DNA of 64,000 nt from WTJH01 sp049598145 (lineage in GTDB: Bacteria; Bacteroidota; Bacteroidia; Flavobacteriales; Flavobacteriaceae), in NCBI GenBank assembly GCA_049598145.1, contig JBMYNJ010000001.1, forward strand, positions 1 to 64,000, given 5' to 3'. A model generated the notes under the pieces. That model made no database searches. It was given only the letters and a program-made list of their open reading frames with translations, and was not told where the DNA came from. Made by a program: the position numbers and the translations under genes. Shown piece after piece: positions 1-7,535 of the stretch (positions are counted from its first letter, which is position 1; every line of letters begins with the position of its first letter).

Positions 1-660
1 AACAACGGAATCGGCCGTCCCATGGTCGATTCGCCAGTGTGGCCTGCGTATTCTTTTAGCAATTACAGGGTCCGCTCCGCCACAAATAGCAAAAGCTGCC
101 GCAAACTTTCGGGGATTTCGATAGACCAACTCGTAGGTTCCCATCCCACCCATGGAAAGGCCTCCAACATAAATCCGATCGGCATTTATTCTATAGTGGC
201 GTTGGAATTGCTTAATGATGTGTTCTACTAATTTTAAATGAATATTTTTGCTCGGTTTAGAAAGGTACACAAACTTTAAAGGGCCTGTTCGACTCTGAAT
301 CGAAGCCCAGTAGCCATTTTTAGGGCATTGGGGAAATACCACAATGGCCGGGTATTTTTCACGGTGCCCTGAAGTCAAAAATAAAGGACTTCCATGCGTG
401 AGTTGCAAAGCATTATCTTCCCCTCGCTCTCCGGCCCCGTGCAAAAAAACAACCAATGGGTAGGACTGATCAGGAGAGTAATTCTGCGGAAGTAAATAGC
501 GAAAGGGCATGCTGTGCCCCTTCCAGTCCAAACTGCTGGCTAAATAATCGGAGGACTGACAGCTTCCTTTTGCTCCTTGAAAGATAAAGAGGGTTAAATA
601 GACCCATCTAATATATAGCCCCAAAACAGGGGACCATTCTTTTATTTTTTTAAAATGCAT
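1..660 (-). CDS. Secreted alpha/beta-hydrolase, esterase/PHB-depolymerase-like (3' end outside window)
   Basis: A 220-codon open frame runs from ATG at 660 off the left edge. A hydrophobic segment at about residues 13-33 looks like a signal peptide. The frame then shows an alpha/beta-hydrolase core: the oxyanion-type LHGAGERGEDN near residue 74, PQCPKNGYW further on, and the nucleophile elbow GLSMGG (G-x-S-x-G) near residue 168. This pattern is typical of feruloyl-esterase/PHB-depolymerase-like enzymes (LpqC or CE1 type) common in polysaccharide-degrading Bacteroidetes. The catalytic Asp and His would lie in the missing C-terminal part. A TATCTTTC -7-like box sits at 666-673. Substrate unknown. 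Confidence 0.8.
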   Translation of the reverse strand, partial: MHFKKIKEWSPVLGLYIRWVYLTLFIFQGAKGSCQSSDYLASSLDWKGHSMPFRYLLPQNYSPDQSYPLVVFLHGAGERGEDNALQLTHGSPLFLTSGHREKYPAIVVFPQCPKNGYWASIQSRTGPLKFVYLSKPSKNIHLKLVEHIIKQFQRHYRINADRIYVGGLSMGGMGTYELVYRNPRKFAAAFAICGGADPVIAKRIRRPHWRIDHGTADSVV

Positions 661-777
661 CAAGTGAAAGATAGATGAATTTCTTCAAATTGCTTTGCTA
701 GAGAATTTTGTAAGATAAATAGGAATGCTTAGAGAAAAGATCCAATCTCCTTAGAAAAATAGTAATGGAAGTGAATC

Positions 778-1200
778 TTAGGCCTTATAATCTTCTTTTA
801 CGCAACATTGCTCCTCCTCGCATTGGCAATACTTTCGATTGTAAAGATGTAAGCCTATTAGGGCCAAGGCGGGCAAATAATTGAGAACTTCTGCTATATG
901 AATCCAGGAATATTTCTCATTTAAAAGCACAAAGACTAAAACCCCCCAGCAAATCCAAAGGGCTTTTTGGATCCATTTTTTGGAGGTAGTTCTCCCGGAG
1001 TAAAAGACTGCTATTAGAGAAATACTCAAAAAAGGATAGTCTAAGAATTCCCACCAAGAAGAATGCCCCTGCGCTCCCCTTTCCAAAGGCAGGGCCAGGG
1101 TCAGAAATATGAGCGGAGTTGCCATGCAATGAAGCAAACATAGAAAGCTTACTGTGGCACCAATTACATCGGCATTCGACTTTATTTTGAGAGTAGCCAT
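778..1200 (-). CDS. MerC-domain small membrane protein
   Basis: About 140 aa with four hydrophobic segments. The N-terminal motif CLLHCMATPLIF is the Cys-pair signature of the MerC family, and a Cys-rich tail (CQCEEEQCC) could bind metal. MerC was named for mercury uptake, but Bacteroidetes homologues are often found beside Fur/Zur-type regulators and metal transporters, as here. ATG at 1200 is preferred; the frame could extend to a TTG at 1230, which adds ten unlikely residues. It is transcribed divergently from the ABC operon at 1294, and a palindrome lies between the two. A role in zinc or other metal homeostasis is inference. Confidence 0.75.
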   Translation of the reverse strand: MATLKIKSNADVIGATVSFLCLLHCMATPLIFLTLALPLERGAQGHSSWWEFLDYPFLSISLIAVFYSGRTTSKKWIQKALWICWGVLVFVLLNEKYSWIHIAEVLNYLPALALIGLHLYNRKYCQCEEEQCCVKEDYKA

Positions 1201-1251
1201 GATTTTGTTTAGCTTCGAAATAGATTGCAAAAGTAATGGAAATATTTAGAT

Positions 1252-1264
1252 GCAACTCAGTTGC
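1252..1264. promoter_or_regulatory. Palindromic candidate operator between MerC-like gene and ABC operon
   Basis: GCAACT-C-AGTTGC is a perfect 6-bp inverted repeat with a 1-bp spacer in the 93-bp divergent intergenic region, 29 bp before the ATG at 1294. Its position and symmetry fit an operator for the Fur-family regulator encoded at 3603. Binding is inference. Confidence 0.5.
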
Positions 1265-1293
1265 GTTTGTGTTTTTTGTGGTAATTTTATCTT

Positions 1294-1920
1294 ATGATTG
1301 AAACTCGAGATTTAAAATTTAAATATCCTAAAGATCAATCCTTTAGTTTTCCGGACATTCACTTAGCCCCTGAAGAACATTTACTGGTCTTAGGACCTTC
1401 AGGGGTAGGAAAAACCACGTTGCTGAATTTGCTTTCGGGCATACTCCCGGCAGAAAGCGGAACCATCACAATTGATGGAGTTCAATTGACCTCCTTAAAT
1501 CGAGAGTCCTTAGACGAATTTAGAGGCGCAAATATTGGATTAGTTTTTCAGCAATATCACTATGTGAAGTCGCTTACAGTGGAGGAAAATCTTAAGCTAC
1601 GCCAGTATTTCCCCAAAAAAATCATCGATCGAACCCGAAGACTTGCCATGGCCGAACGATTGGGTCTTAGCCCTCTTTTACATAAAAAAATAATTCAGTT
1701 GAGTCAGGGACAACAGCAGCGATTGTCCATTGCCTTGGGATTGATTCACCAGCCCAAAGTGGTGCTGGCAGACGAACCCACCTCAAACTTGGACGATTCC
1801 AATTGTGAGCGTGTTTTATCGCTTTTAAAAGAAGAAGCCCAATTATGCGGGAGTAGTTTAGTGATCATTACACACGATAAAAGAGTCACTGCCTATTTTA
1901 AAAACCAAATGGTACTATGA
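1294..1920 (+). CDS. ABC transporter ATP-binding protein (LolD/MacB-type)
   Basis: 208 aa with a full ABC ATPase domain: Walker A GPSGVGKTT near residue 34, Q-loop VFQQYHY, signature LSQGQQQR, Walker B VVLADEPTS and an H-loop TH near the C-terminus. The type is that of LolD/MacB ATPases paired with FtsX-like permeases. It overlaps the permease gene at 1917 by 4 bp (ATGA), so the two are translationally coupled. With the DUF3299-like gene that follows, the gene set resembles Zur-controlled ABC operons reported in gammaproteobacteria, so a role in zinc handling is likely but inferred. Confidence 0.9.
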   Translation: MIETRDLKFKYPKDQSFSFPDIHLAPEEHLLVLGPSGVGKTTLLNLLSGILPAESGTITIDGVQLTSLNRESLDEFRGANIGLVFQQYHYVKSLTVEENLKLRQYFPKKIIDRTRRLAMAERLGLSPLLHKKIIQLSQGQQQRLSIALGLIHQPKVVLADEPTSNLDDSNCERVLSLLKEEAQLCGSSLVIITHDKRVTAYFKNQMVL

Positions 1921-3119
1921 GACTGGAATATTTGGCCGTTCGGAATGTCCTGGCAAAACCCATTAACTTAACGATTAACCTCCTCCTTTTGGTGTTAAGT
2001 ATATCATTGGTGACTTTTGTTTTGCAATTCAGTGCGCAAATCAATGGACAATTAAATAAGAATATTGCTCCTCTAGACATGGTTGTTGGAGCTAAAGGGA
2101 GCCCCTTGCAATTGGTCTTGTCCTCGGTATTACATATCGATGCCCCCACGGGAAATATCAAGCTACAGGAGGCTGAACAGATCATCAAACACCCTTTTGT
2201 TGGCTCTGCCATCCCGGTTTCCTATGGAGACAACTACAAAGGCTACCGGGTTTTGGGGACTGAGTTGGACTACTTTGATAGTTATCAGGCCGAATTAGCT
2301 GAAGGGCGTTTCTTTACACAACCCTTTGAAGTAGTTGCCGGGAGTATGGTTGCAAAGAAGTTAAACCTGAAGCTTGGGGATATTTTTGTCAGCTCTCACG
2401 GCTTAGTGGCTGTAGGAGGTGAATTGCACAACGATAAACCCTTTACAGTTGTAGGTATATTGGAACCTACTGGAACTGTGGTTGACAAATTATTGGTTGC
2501 TAACTTGGAGAGTGTATGGGAAGCACACGACCACGAAGAAGAAGACCATCATGAAGAAGACCATCACCAAGAAGATTTAGAAATTACCTCCCTATTGGTA
2601 AAATTCAAAAGCCCATTAGGCTTGGTACAATTGCCCCGTTTTGTCAATGAAAATACCAATATGCAGGCGGCTCTGCCCCGATACGAAATTCAACGTCTTT
2701 CGGGCTTATTGGGGACTGGAGTAAAAACCATTAACAGCATCGCTTTTGGGATATTATTGGTCTCGGGTTTAAGTATCTTGCTGAGTTTGGCGAAGACCAT
2801 CCGCGAAAGAAGACAGGAACTTGCTTTGTTGCGCACCTATGGCTTAGGAACCAAAAAGCTCTTGTATGTGATCTTAGTGGAAGGGATGTTTTTAGCTGTT
2901 TTTGGGTTCTTACTGGGGTGGCTTTTGGGCCGATTATCTCTTTTTCTGGCTTCGGGATATATCGAATCTAGTTATGGCTATGCTCTAGAAATTAATGGGC
3001 CGCAATGGATCGACTTCCAACTTTTTGGGGCGACTTTATTTATTGCCTTAATTGCCATATTTTTAGCATCAACCCCTATCTTTAGGTTGAATATTTCTAA
3101 AACTTTAGTGGATGATTAA
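1917..3119 (+). CDS. ABC transporter permease, FtsX/MacB-like, with His-rich loop
   Basis: 400 aa with the MacB/FtsX topology: an N-terminal membrane helix (about residues 17-40), a large periplasmic domain, and three C-terminal helices starting near residue 280. The TIRERRQELALLRTYG segment is the FtsX coupling helix that contacts the ATPase. The periplasmic domain carries an acidic, His-rich stretch near residues 203-219 (repeats of HH separated by EED), a likely Zn or Ni ligand cluster. It overlaps the upstream ATPase gene by 4 bp and the downstream gene by 8 bp. Metal-linked transport or lipoprotein release under metal control are both possible. Confidence 0.85.
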   Translation: MRLEYLAVRNVLAKPINLTINLLLLVLSISLVTFVLQFSAQINGQLNKNIAPLDMVVGAKGSPLQLVLSSVLHIDAPTGNIKLQEAEQIIKHPFVGSAIPVSYGDNYKGYRVLGTELDYFDSYQAELAEGRFFTQPFEVVAGSMVAKKLNLKLGDIFVSSHGLVAVGGELHNDKPFTVVGILEPTGTVVDKLLVANLESVWEAHDHEEEDHHEEDHHQEDLEITSLLVKFKSPLGLVQLPRFVNENTNMQAALPRYEIQRLSGLLGTGVKTINSIAFGILLVSGLSILLSLAKTIRERRQELALLRTYGLGTKKLLYVILVEGMFLAVFGFLLGWLLGRLSLFLASGYIESSYGYALEINGPQWIDFQLFGATLFIALIAIFLASTPIFRLNISKTLVDD

Positions 3120-3549
3120 ACATCTGTTTTTCGTATGTCAACTGTTTGCAGTTCAGGGGATTGTTGCTCAAACGAATCTCAGTTGGGAAAATTTTATTGA
3201 TGTAGATTTTTCCCCGGGCTTCAACGAAGTTTACCAGGATTATTTTTTAAAACCCACTTTTGGTGAAAAGATTCTCCCTTATAAAGGTAAAGAAGTGAGT
3301 ATTCAGGGGTATTTCTTAGATATTACCGGAAATGGGGAGGTGCTACTCATTTCTCAGAATCCGATGGTTTCCTGTTTTTTCTGTGGAGCCGCAGGTCCGG
3401 AATCTGTCATCGATGTGAATTTTAAGGAAAAACCGGATTTTAAGACCGATCAGATTGTTCTGGTGACCGGTATACTTGAATTAAACGAGTTTGATGTCGA
3501 CCATTTCAATTATATTTTAAACGAGGCCACGGGTCAGTTAATCCAATAG
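3112..3549 (+). CDS. Secreted DUF3299-like protein
   Basis: 145 aa with an N-terminal signal peptide ending near VAQ (residue 20). A small beta-rich domain follows, with GYFLDITGNGEVLLIS and the Cys motif SCFFCGAAGPES. The pattern resembles the DUF3299 family, small periplasmic proteins found next to zinc-regulated ABC transporters. The two cysteines could bind metal or form a disulfide. The start overlaps the permease stop by 8 bp, so it belongs to the same operon. Biochemical function is unknown. Confidence 0.65.
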   Translation: MIKHLFFVCQLFAVQGIVAQTNLSWENFIDVDFSPGFNEVYQDYFLKPTFGEKILPYKGKEVSIQGYFLDITGNGEVLLISQNPMVSCFFCGAAGPESVIDVNFKEKPDFKTDQIVLVTGILELNEFDVDHFNYILNEATGQLIQ

Positions 3550-3602
3550 AAGAGGTTTGAGTGTTTCAATCTATCGGAAAGTGTCAAGCGTAATTTAACC
3601 TA

Positions 3603-4010
3603 ATGAAGAAGCAGGAAGTTGCACAAATTTTACGAAACAAAGGTCTCAAAAGTACCCAATTGCGATTGGCGCTCCTACAGCATTTCAGTGAGACCAAACG
3701 GGCTTTTTCCTATACGGATCTCAAAACTGCCCTGAAAAGCTCTTCGGATAAATCTACTTTATATCGCAACTTGACTGCTTTTGAAAAAGCCGGGCTCATC
3801 CATAGTGTGCGTGATGATTCCGGTGTCAGTAAATACGCCTTTGGTAGCTCCCCTAATTTGAGGAATCAGCATCCTCATTTTATCTGTGAAGATTGCCAAA
3901 AAGCCTTCTGTTTAAAAGAGCTTTCCAAGGACCATTTCGAAATTCCAAAAGGTTTTATTCCTAAAAAGGTACAAACCATTATTCATGGAGTTTGTGCTGA
4001 ATGCTCTTAA
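3603..4010 (+). CDS. Fur-family metal regulator (Zur-like)
   Basis: 135 aa. The N-terminal winged helix has the Fur recognition pattern (LRNKGLKSTQLR and DKSTLYRNLTAFEKAGLI). The C-terminal dimerisation domain has HPHFICEDCQKAFC and a terminal CAEC, forming the two CxxC pairs of the structural Zn site. It lies 53 bp after the DUF3299-like gene on the same strand. Its linkage to a MerC-like protein and a His-rich ABC permease favours zinc over iron sensing, but Zur and Fur cannot be told apart from sequence alone. Confidence 0.85.
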   Translation: MKKQEVAQILRNKGLKSTQLRLALLQHFSETKRAFSYTDLKTALKSSSDKSTLYRNLTAFEKAGLIHSVRDDSGVSKYAFGSSPNLRNQHPHFICEDCQKAFCLKELSKDHFEIPKGFIPKKVQTIIHGVCAECS

Positions 4011-4050
4011 TGCTAAAAAAGCTCGTAAACATTAAGCTTACTAGCTGGTA

Positions 4051-4097
4051 TAGTGGAGAAGAGCGGACTCGAACCGCCGACCTCTTGACTGCCAGTC
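4051..4097 (-). repeat. Truncated tRNA-Ala 3' half, att-like direct repeat (left)
   Basis: 47 bp identical to 5389-5435, covering the tRNA 3' end, T-arm, variable loop and anticodon loop of tRNA-Ala(GGC), then diverging abruptly. It is not a functional tRNA because the 5' half is missing. This is the footprint expected when an element integrates into a tRNA gene and supplies a replacement 3' half. Confidence 0.85.
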
Positions 4098-4226
4098 TAA
4101 AGGACCCCCTGTTTTTTAAAAATTTACTCTAAAATTAACACCATTCAAGCCCAATAATAACGTGGCTTAAGAGAATTTTCATCATTTTTGGTATCAAAAT
4201 ATTTTGGTTCGATATTGGTTCGATGT

Positions 4227-4403
4227 ATGTTTATGATGAATGAAAAAGTTGAGAGGATGGCAACAAATACAACTTGGTTAAGGCATAATTACCCCGACAA
4301 AGAACCCGAAAATCCACAATTCATTTACATTTGGGAAAAAGTCAAAAAGGGGAAAGTCAAAGATGACCTTAACCCAAAGACAATTCCTTTTTCAAATACT
4401 TAA
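4227..4403 (+). CDS. Small hypothetical protein in tRNA-linked island
   Basis: 58 aa from ATG at 4227; earlier in-frame starts are TTG only. It is hydrophilic, with NYPDKEPENPQFIYIWEKVKK in the middle. No family recognised. It overlaps the next frame at 4363. It could be the truncated end of a longer element gene or a small cargo protein, and may not be expressed. Confidence 0.4.
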   Translation: MFMMNEKVERMATNTTWLRHNYPDKEPENPQFIYIWEKVKKGKVKDDLNPKTIPFSNT

Positions 4404-4584
4404 AAAGAACCAGGCGAAGTTCCAATACATGCTTGATGAACTCTCACCACGGGATTTTGTAAACACTTACTTAAAGCTTATTCCTTACATAGTTACTATG
4501 CGGCACTTACAGCAGTTTGATGTCGGTGAAGTATCCAGGGATGAAGTAAAAGAAATTGTCAAGGATATTACCAATGCCGATTGA
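4363..4584 (+). CDS. Small helical hypothetical protein in island
   Basis: 73 aa from ATG, predicted mainly helical, with FQYMLDELSPRDFVNTYLKL and a charged C-terminus. The pattern is loosely reminiscent of small proteins in Bacteroidetes phages and mobile elements, but no family can be named. Its stop overlaps the next start at 4574, suggesting the two frames are co-translated. Confidence 0.5.
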   Translation: MTLTQRQFLFQILKKNQAKFQYMLDELSPRDFVNTYLKLIPYIVTMRHLQQFDVGEVSRDEVKEIVKDITNAD

Positions 4585-4783
4585 ACATTTTTTAGCCAAG
4601 TGGAATGCTGGCGAAGGTCGCACAAGAATAATTAACGACACCGGGGAAATACTACATGAAAGTTACGACCCTTATGGAGGTTTATCAGTTGACTATTTAT
4701 CTGTCGAGTGGGCAATAAAAAAGGGTCATAGTTTCAATACAGAAAAATACGACCCTGATACGTTTAGGTTTTTTAAGAGGTGA
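4574..4783 (+). CDS. Small hypothetical protein in island
   Basis: 69 aa from ATG at 4574, overlapping the previous stop by 11 bp. It is a compact polar protein (GRTRIINDTGEILHESYDPYGG near the N-terminus, DPDTFRFFKR at the end) with no signal peptide or membrane segment. Not recognised. It is convergent with the lipoprotein gene ending at 4791. Confidence 0.5.
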   Translation: MPIEHFLAKWNAGEGRTRIINDTGEILHESYDPYGGLSVDYLSVEWAIKKGHSFNTEKYDPDTFRFFKR

Positions 4784-4790
4784 TTACTGA

Positions 4791-5195
4791 TTACTGTCTA
4801 ATGTAAGTGTCATCCTCATCTCCACCAAAATACACTGAATTAAAATCAGGTGAAAATTGTGCACTATATGATACGGTTTCACTTTCGCCGTCTTCGTTTA
4901 CGAATGTTGTCGTGTAAGTCTGTCTTGTTGATGTAAAATCTGTACCGCTATTTGACCATGTACCATTAACTCCTTCGTTATCTTCTGGGTAATCAGGGTC
5001 TGTATATGAACCCGAGTAATTTCCATTTGAATTAAACTCTATAATTAGATAACTGTTATCTTCATCATAATCCAGTCTCCAACTCCCAATAATTGGGTCT
5101 GTTGTGCGCCCTTGATTGCTGTCATCATCATCCTTACTGCACGATACGACTAAAGTTGAAATAAATAGAATTGAAAGTAATTTTAGTGTTTTCAT
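4791..5195 (-). CDS. Lipocalin-like small lipoprotein
   Basis: 134 aa. The N-terminal signal ends in a lipobox at VVSC followed by KDDDD, the Bacteroidetes pattern for surface-exposed lipoproteins. The rest is a small beta-rich domain starting IIGSWRLDYDEDN, with repeated short strands (NGNYSGSYTD, NGTWSNSGTDF), as in lipocalin-like DUF families of Bacteroidetes. It is the only clearly gene-like cargo of the tRNA-linked island. Ligand unknown. Confidence 0.75.
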   Translation of the reverse strand: MKTLKLLSILFISTLVVSCSKDDDDSNQGRTTDPIIGSWRLDYDEDNSYLIIEFNSNGNYSGSYTDPDYPEDNEGVNGTWSNSGTDFTSTRQTYTTTFVNEDGESETVSYSAQFSPDFNSVYFGGDEDDTYIRQ

Positions 5196-5351
5196 GGTTT
5201 ATAGTTATGGTTTAGCTGTAAAAATACTAATTAAGCTAAACTTAAGAAATTCTCAATCATCAGAAATATTTATTCCTTAACAAATACCCCCCAATCTTAC
5301 CAAAACTTTTTCCTTCTTTTTGTGAATGGGAAAGCTTATTTCGAGGGTTAT

Positions 5352-5386
5352 AAAAAAAGGGACAACCTTTCGGAGGCCCCGTCCTT
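5352..5386 (-). terminator. Rho-independent terminator for tRNA-Ala
   Basis: Read on the minus strand, an imperfect GC-rich hairpin with CCT/AGG inner and GGAC/GTCC outer arms is followed by a run of seven T, directly after the tRNA 3' end. Confidence 0.6.
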
Positions 5387-5388
5387 AT

Positions 5389-5435
5389 TAGTGGAGAAGA
5401 GCGGACTCGAACCGCCGACCTCTTGACTGCCAGTC
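5389..5435 (-). repeat. att-like direct repeat (right), inside intact tRNA-Ala
   Basis: Second copy of the 47-bp repeat at 4051-4097. Here it forms the 3' half of the complete tRNA-Ala gene, so the inserted element restored the gene it disrupted. Confidence 0.85.
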
Positions 5436-5465
5436 AAGCGCTCTAGCCAACTGAGCTACATCCCC
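5392..5465 (-). tRNA. tRNA-Ala (anticodon GGC)
   Basis: 74 nt folding as a cloverleaf. The acceptor stem starts GGGGATG and carries a G3:U70 pair, the alanine identity element. The D-arm is GCTC/GAGC. The anticodon stem CTTGA/TCAAG holds the loop CTGGCAG (anticodon GGC). The T-loop is TTCGAGT. The discriminator is A and CCA is not encoded. One acceptor position (6-67) is a U-U mismatch. Confidence 0.95.
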
Positions 5466-5572
5466 AGAGGGCACAAATTTAGCAGTTTTTATGCTACAGC
5501 CGATATTCTTCCGATTTTTTTAGTCTTTCCTTGAGTTTTCGATTTTTTACGGACAAAAGCTGGCTAAGTTGT

Positions 5573-5580
5573 TATCTTTA
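5573..5580 (+). promoter_or_regulatory. Bacteroidetes -7 box (TATCTTTA)
   Basis: TATCTTTA matches the TAnnTTTG-type -7 element and lies 21 bp before the kinase ATG at 5602. No clear -33 TTTG box is seen at the usual spacing. Confidence 0.45.
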
Positions 5581-5601
5581 AATGCACAACTAAATCCACC
5601 T

Positions 5602-6672
5602 ATGCCTGATTTTATTGTTCAAAAAGCACCGGGAAGAATCTGTCTATTTGGCGATCATCAAGACTTTTTAGGCTTGCCTGTCATCGCCGGAACCATCGAT
5701 CGACATATTCATTTAAAAGCGCAAACAAACGATTCCTCGGCCTTGACCATTGCGCTTCCCGACCTGGGAACTTCCCGAACGATTTCCCTAAGAGAGGAAC
5801 TCTCGGAACTACAGCCCCGAGATTATTTTCGCTCGGGCTTGAGAGTGCTCCAAAAAGCAGGAATCCATGTAGACCAAGGCTATCGCATTGAAATATCGGG
5901 TGATATCCCATTGCAGGCTGGCTTGTCCAGCTCTTCGGCTTTGGTCGTGGTTTGGCTCCGCTTTCTTTTGGAAGCTACTCAACAATTGGATCGAACAACC
6001 CCCGAACAACTCGCCCAATGGGCCTACCAAACCGAAGTTCTTGAATTTGATGAACCGGGCGGCCTTATGGACCAATATACCATTGCTTTAGGTGGACTCG
6101 TCCATTTGGATACCCGTTCAGGAAAACACTTGAGACTCTCCAGTGATTTAGGCTCACTAATTGTTGTCGATTCCGGTATACCTAAAGAAACTTTAGAAAT
6201 CCTAACCCGTTCCAAAACCTATGCCTTGGAAGCCATCGCTCGAGTGCAAAAACAGGACCCCTCATTTGCAATAGAACAGGCTACAGAAAGGGATTTTAAG
6301 CAATGGAGCTCCTTGATGACTCCCGAAATTCTCCCTTATTGGGAAGCCGGCATTTACAATCATTTAATTACCCAAAAAGCCTTAAAAGCCCTTCAAGAGC
6401 CTCTCCTTGATTTACCCCATATCGGAAAACTCATGGCTGCACATCAAAAATTTCTTTCTCAAAATATCCAAAATACCCCACAGCCCATCCAAAAGCAAAT
6501 GACTCTAGCAATGAAGATGGGGGCTTGGGGGGCCAAAATTGTCGGCTCGGGCGGTGGCGGATGCTATGTAATCATAGCGCCCGAAAAGCTTCATCTGGAG
6601 CTTATTTCAGCAATAAGCGATTTTGGAGTTAAAGAAATTTTTACCACAACCATTACCCCTTCCCATGCATAA
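5602..6672 (+). CDS. GHMP-family sugar kinase (galactokinase-like)
   Basis: 356 aa with GHMP signatures. PGRICLFGDHQDFLG near the N-terminus corresponds to the galactokinase sugar-binding motif. The ATP loop PLQAGLSSSSAL is near residue 110, and motif 3 (KIVGSGGGGCYVI) is near the C-terminus. It would make a sugar-1-phosphate from a free sugar. ATG at 5602 is chosen because the earlier in-frame start is a TTG upstream of the promoter box. It overlaps the following nucleotidyltransferase gene by 8 bp, which implies that kinase and transferase act in sequence. Substrate is uncertain: galactose, N-acetylgalactosamine, fucose-like or heptose sugars are possible. Confidence 0.85.
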   Translation: MPDFIVQKAPGRICLFGDHQDFLGLPVIAGTIDRHIHLKAQTNDSSALTIALPDLGTSRTISLREELSELQPRDYFRSGLRVLQKAGIHVDQGYRIEISGDIPLQAGLSSSSALVVVWLRFLLEATQQLDRTTPEQLAQWAYQTEVLEFDEPGGLMDQYTIALGGLVHLDTRSGKHLRLSSDLGSLIVVDSGIPKETLEILTRSKTYALEAIARVQKQDPSFAIEQATERDFKQWSSLMTPEILPYWEAGIYNHLITQKALKALQEPLLDLPHIGKLMAAHQKFLSQNIQNTPQPIQKQMTLAMKMGAWGAKIVGSGGGGCYVIIAPEKLHLELISAISDFGVKEIFTTTITPSHA

Positions 6673-7519
6673 TTCTAACAGACATTTGATTCTTTTGGCG
6701 GGAGGGCAGTCGTCGCGCTTAAAAAAAAGCTTAAAAAAAGAAAAATTAAGCGAGCAGGTTCGAAAGATAGCACGTACCCAACACAAAGCCTTGGTTCCCA
6801 TCGGGAATAAAAAAAGACCCATGCTCTACTATCAGCTCTTGCAAGCAGTAGAGGCTGGAGTCACCCATCTAACACTGATTAGCGGAACTGAAAACCAAGG
6901 GTTTCAGGATTTTTTTGCGCAGGGATTGGGTCAAGAATTCAGCTCACAGATGCAGATACGCTATGTCTTACAAGAGATTCCTCCAGGAAAAAGCAAACCT
7001 CTTGGAACGGCAGACGCTTTACAACAGGCCTTAGAAAAACAGCCAAACTTGCTTCACTCAGATTTTATAGTGCTCAATGGCGATAATCTCTACAGTGCTC
7101 AAGCTTTGCATCAACTCTACACACTAAAAAAGGGGCGTTTCGGAGCTATAGGATATGTAGCTTCTACTTTAAAATACCCCGAGGAACGCTTGGCCCAATT
7201 TGCAGTCATGCAGACAGATGCATCCGGATATTTAGTCCGTCTGCATGAAAAGCCTACACTTGAGCAATTGCAAGAACTCCTATCGCATACGGGCAGGCAA
7301 TTCATCAGTATGAATATATTTAAACTTAATGGGGAAGCCATTTGGCCCTATTTAAAGAGATGCCCCATTTCGGATCGGGGTGAAAAAGAACTCCCACAGG
7401 CCATTCAGTTGTGGGTAAAAGACAATCCCCAAGCCCTTCGTGTTTTAGAAAGAAAAGAAAATGTCCCCGATCTCACTACTGCCAACGACCTCGAAGGCCT
7501 GGCAGCATTGGAACGCTAA
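6665..7519 (+). CDS. Sugar-1-phosphate nucleotidyltransferase
   Basis: 284 aa from ATG at 6665, overlapping the kinase stop. The N-terminal LILLAGGQSSRLKK is the nucleotide-binding GG-x-SxR loop. KALVPIGNKKRP holds the conserved Lys region, and VLNGDNLYS is the metal-binding D-x motif of the NTP_transferase fold. The RLHEKPT motif (EKP) is also present. It would transfer a nucleotide to the sugar-1-phosphate made by the upstream kinase, forming a salvage route to an activated sugar. Sugar and nucleotide cannot be told from sequence. Confidence 0.85.
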   Translation: MHNSNRHLILLAGGQSSRLKKSLKKEKLSEQVRKIARTQHKALVPIGNKKRPMLYYQLLQAVEAGVTHLTLISGTENQGFQDFFAQGLGQEFSSQMQIRYVLQEIPPGKSKPLGTADALQQALEKQPNLLHSDFIVLNGDNLYSAQALHQLYTLKKGRFGAIGYVASTLKYPEERLAQFAVMQTDASGYLVRLHEKPTLEQLQELLSHTGRQFISMNIFKLNGEAIWPYLKRCPISDRGEKELPQAIQLWVKDNPQALRVLERKENVPDLTTANDLEGLAALER

Positions 7520-7535
7520 TCTAAATTAGTTACAC

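Larger units (their letters stand above)
4098..5435. mobile_element. Remnant of a tRNA-Ala-integrated element
   Basis: About 1.34 kb between two identical 47-bp tRNA 3'-half repeats. It holds three short overlapping reading frames with no recognised function and one small lipoprotein gene. It looks AT-richer by eye than the flanks. No integrase, excisionase or transposase frame is visible, so it is either a deleted remnant or a small non-autonomous element mobilised in trans. Confidence 0.7.

Noticed and set aside
2521..2578. Short tandem repeat (GAAGAAGACCATCA type)
   Set aside because: It encodes the His/Glu-rich loop of the permease, so it is a coding repeat and not a CRISPR or satellite.
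4051..4097. A second tRNA-Ala gene
   Set aside because: Only the 3' half is present; the acceptor 5' strand and D-arm are missing.
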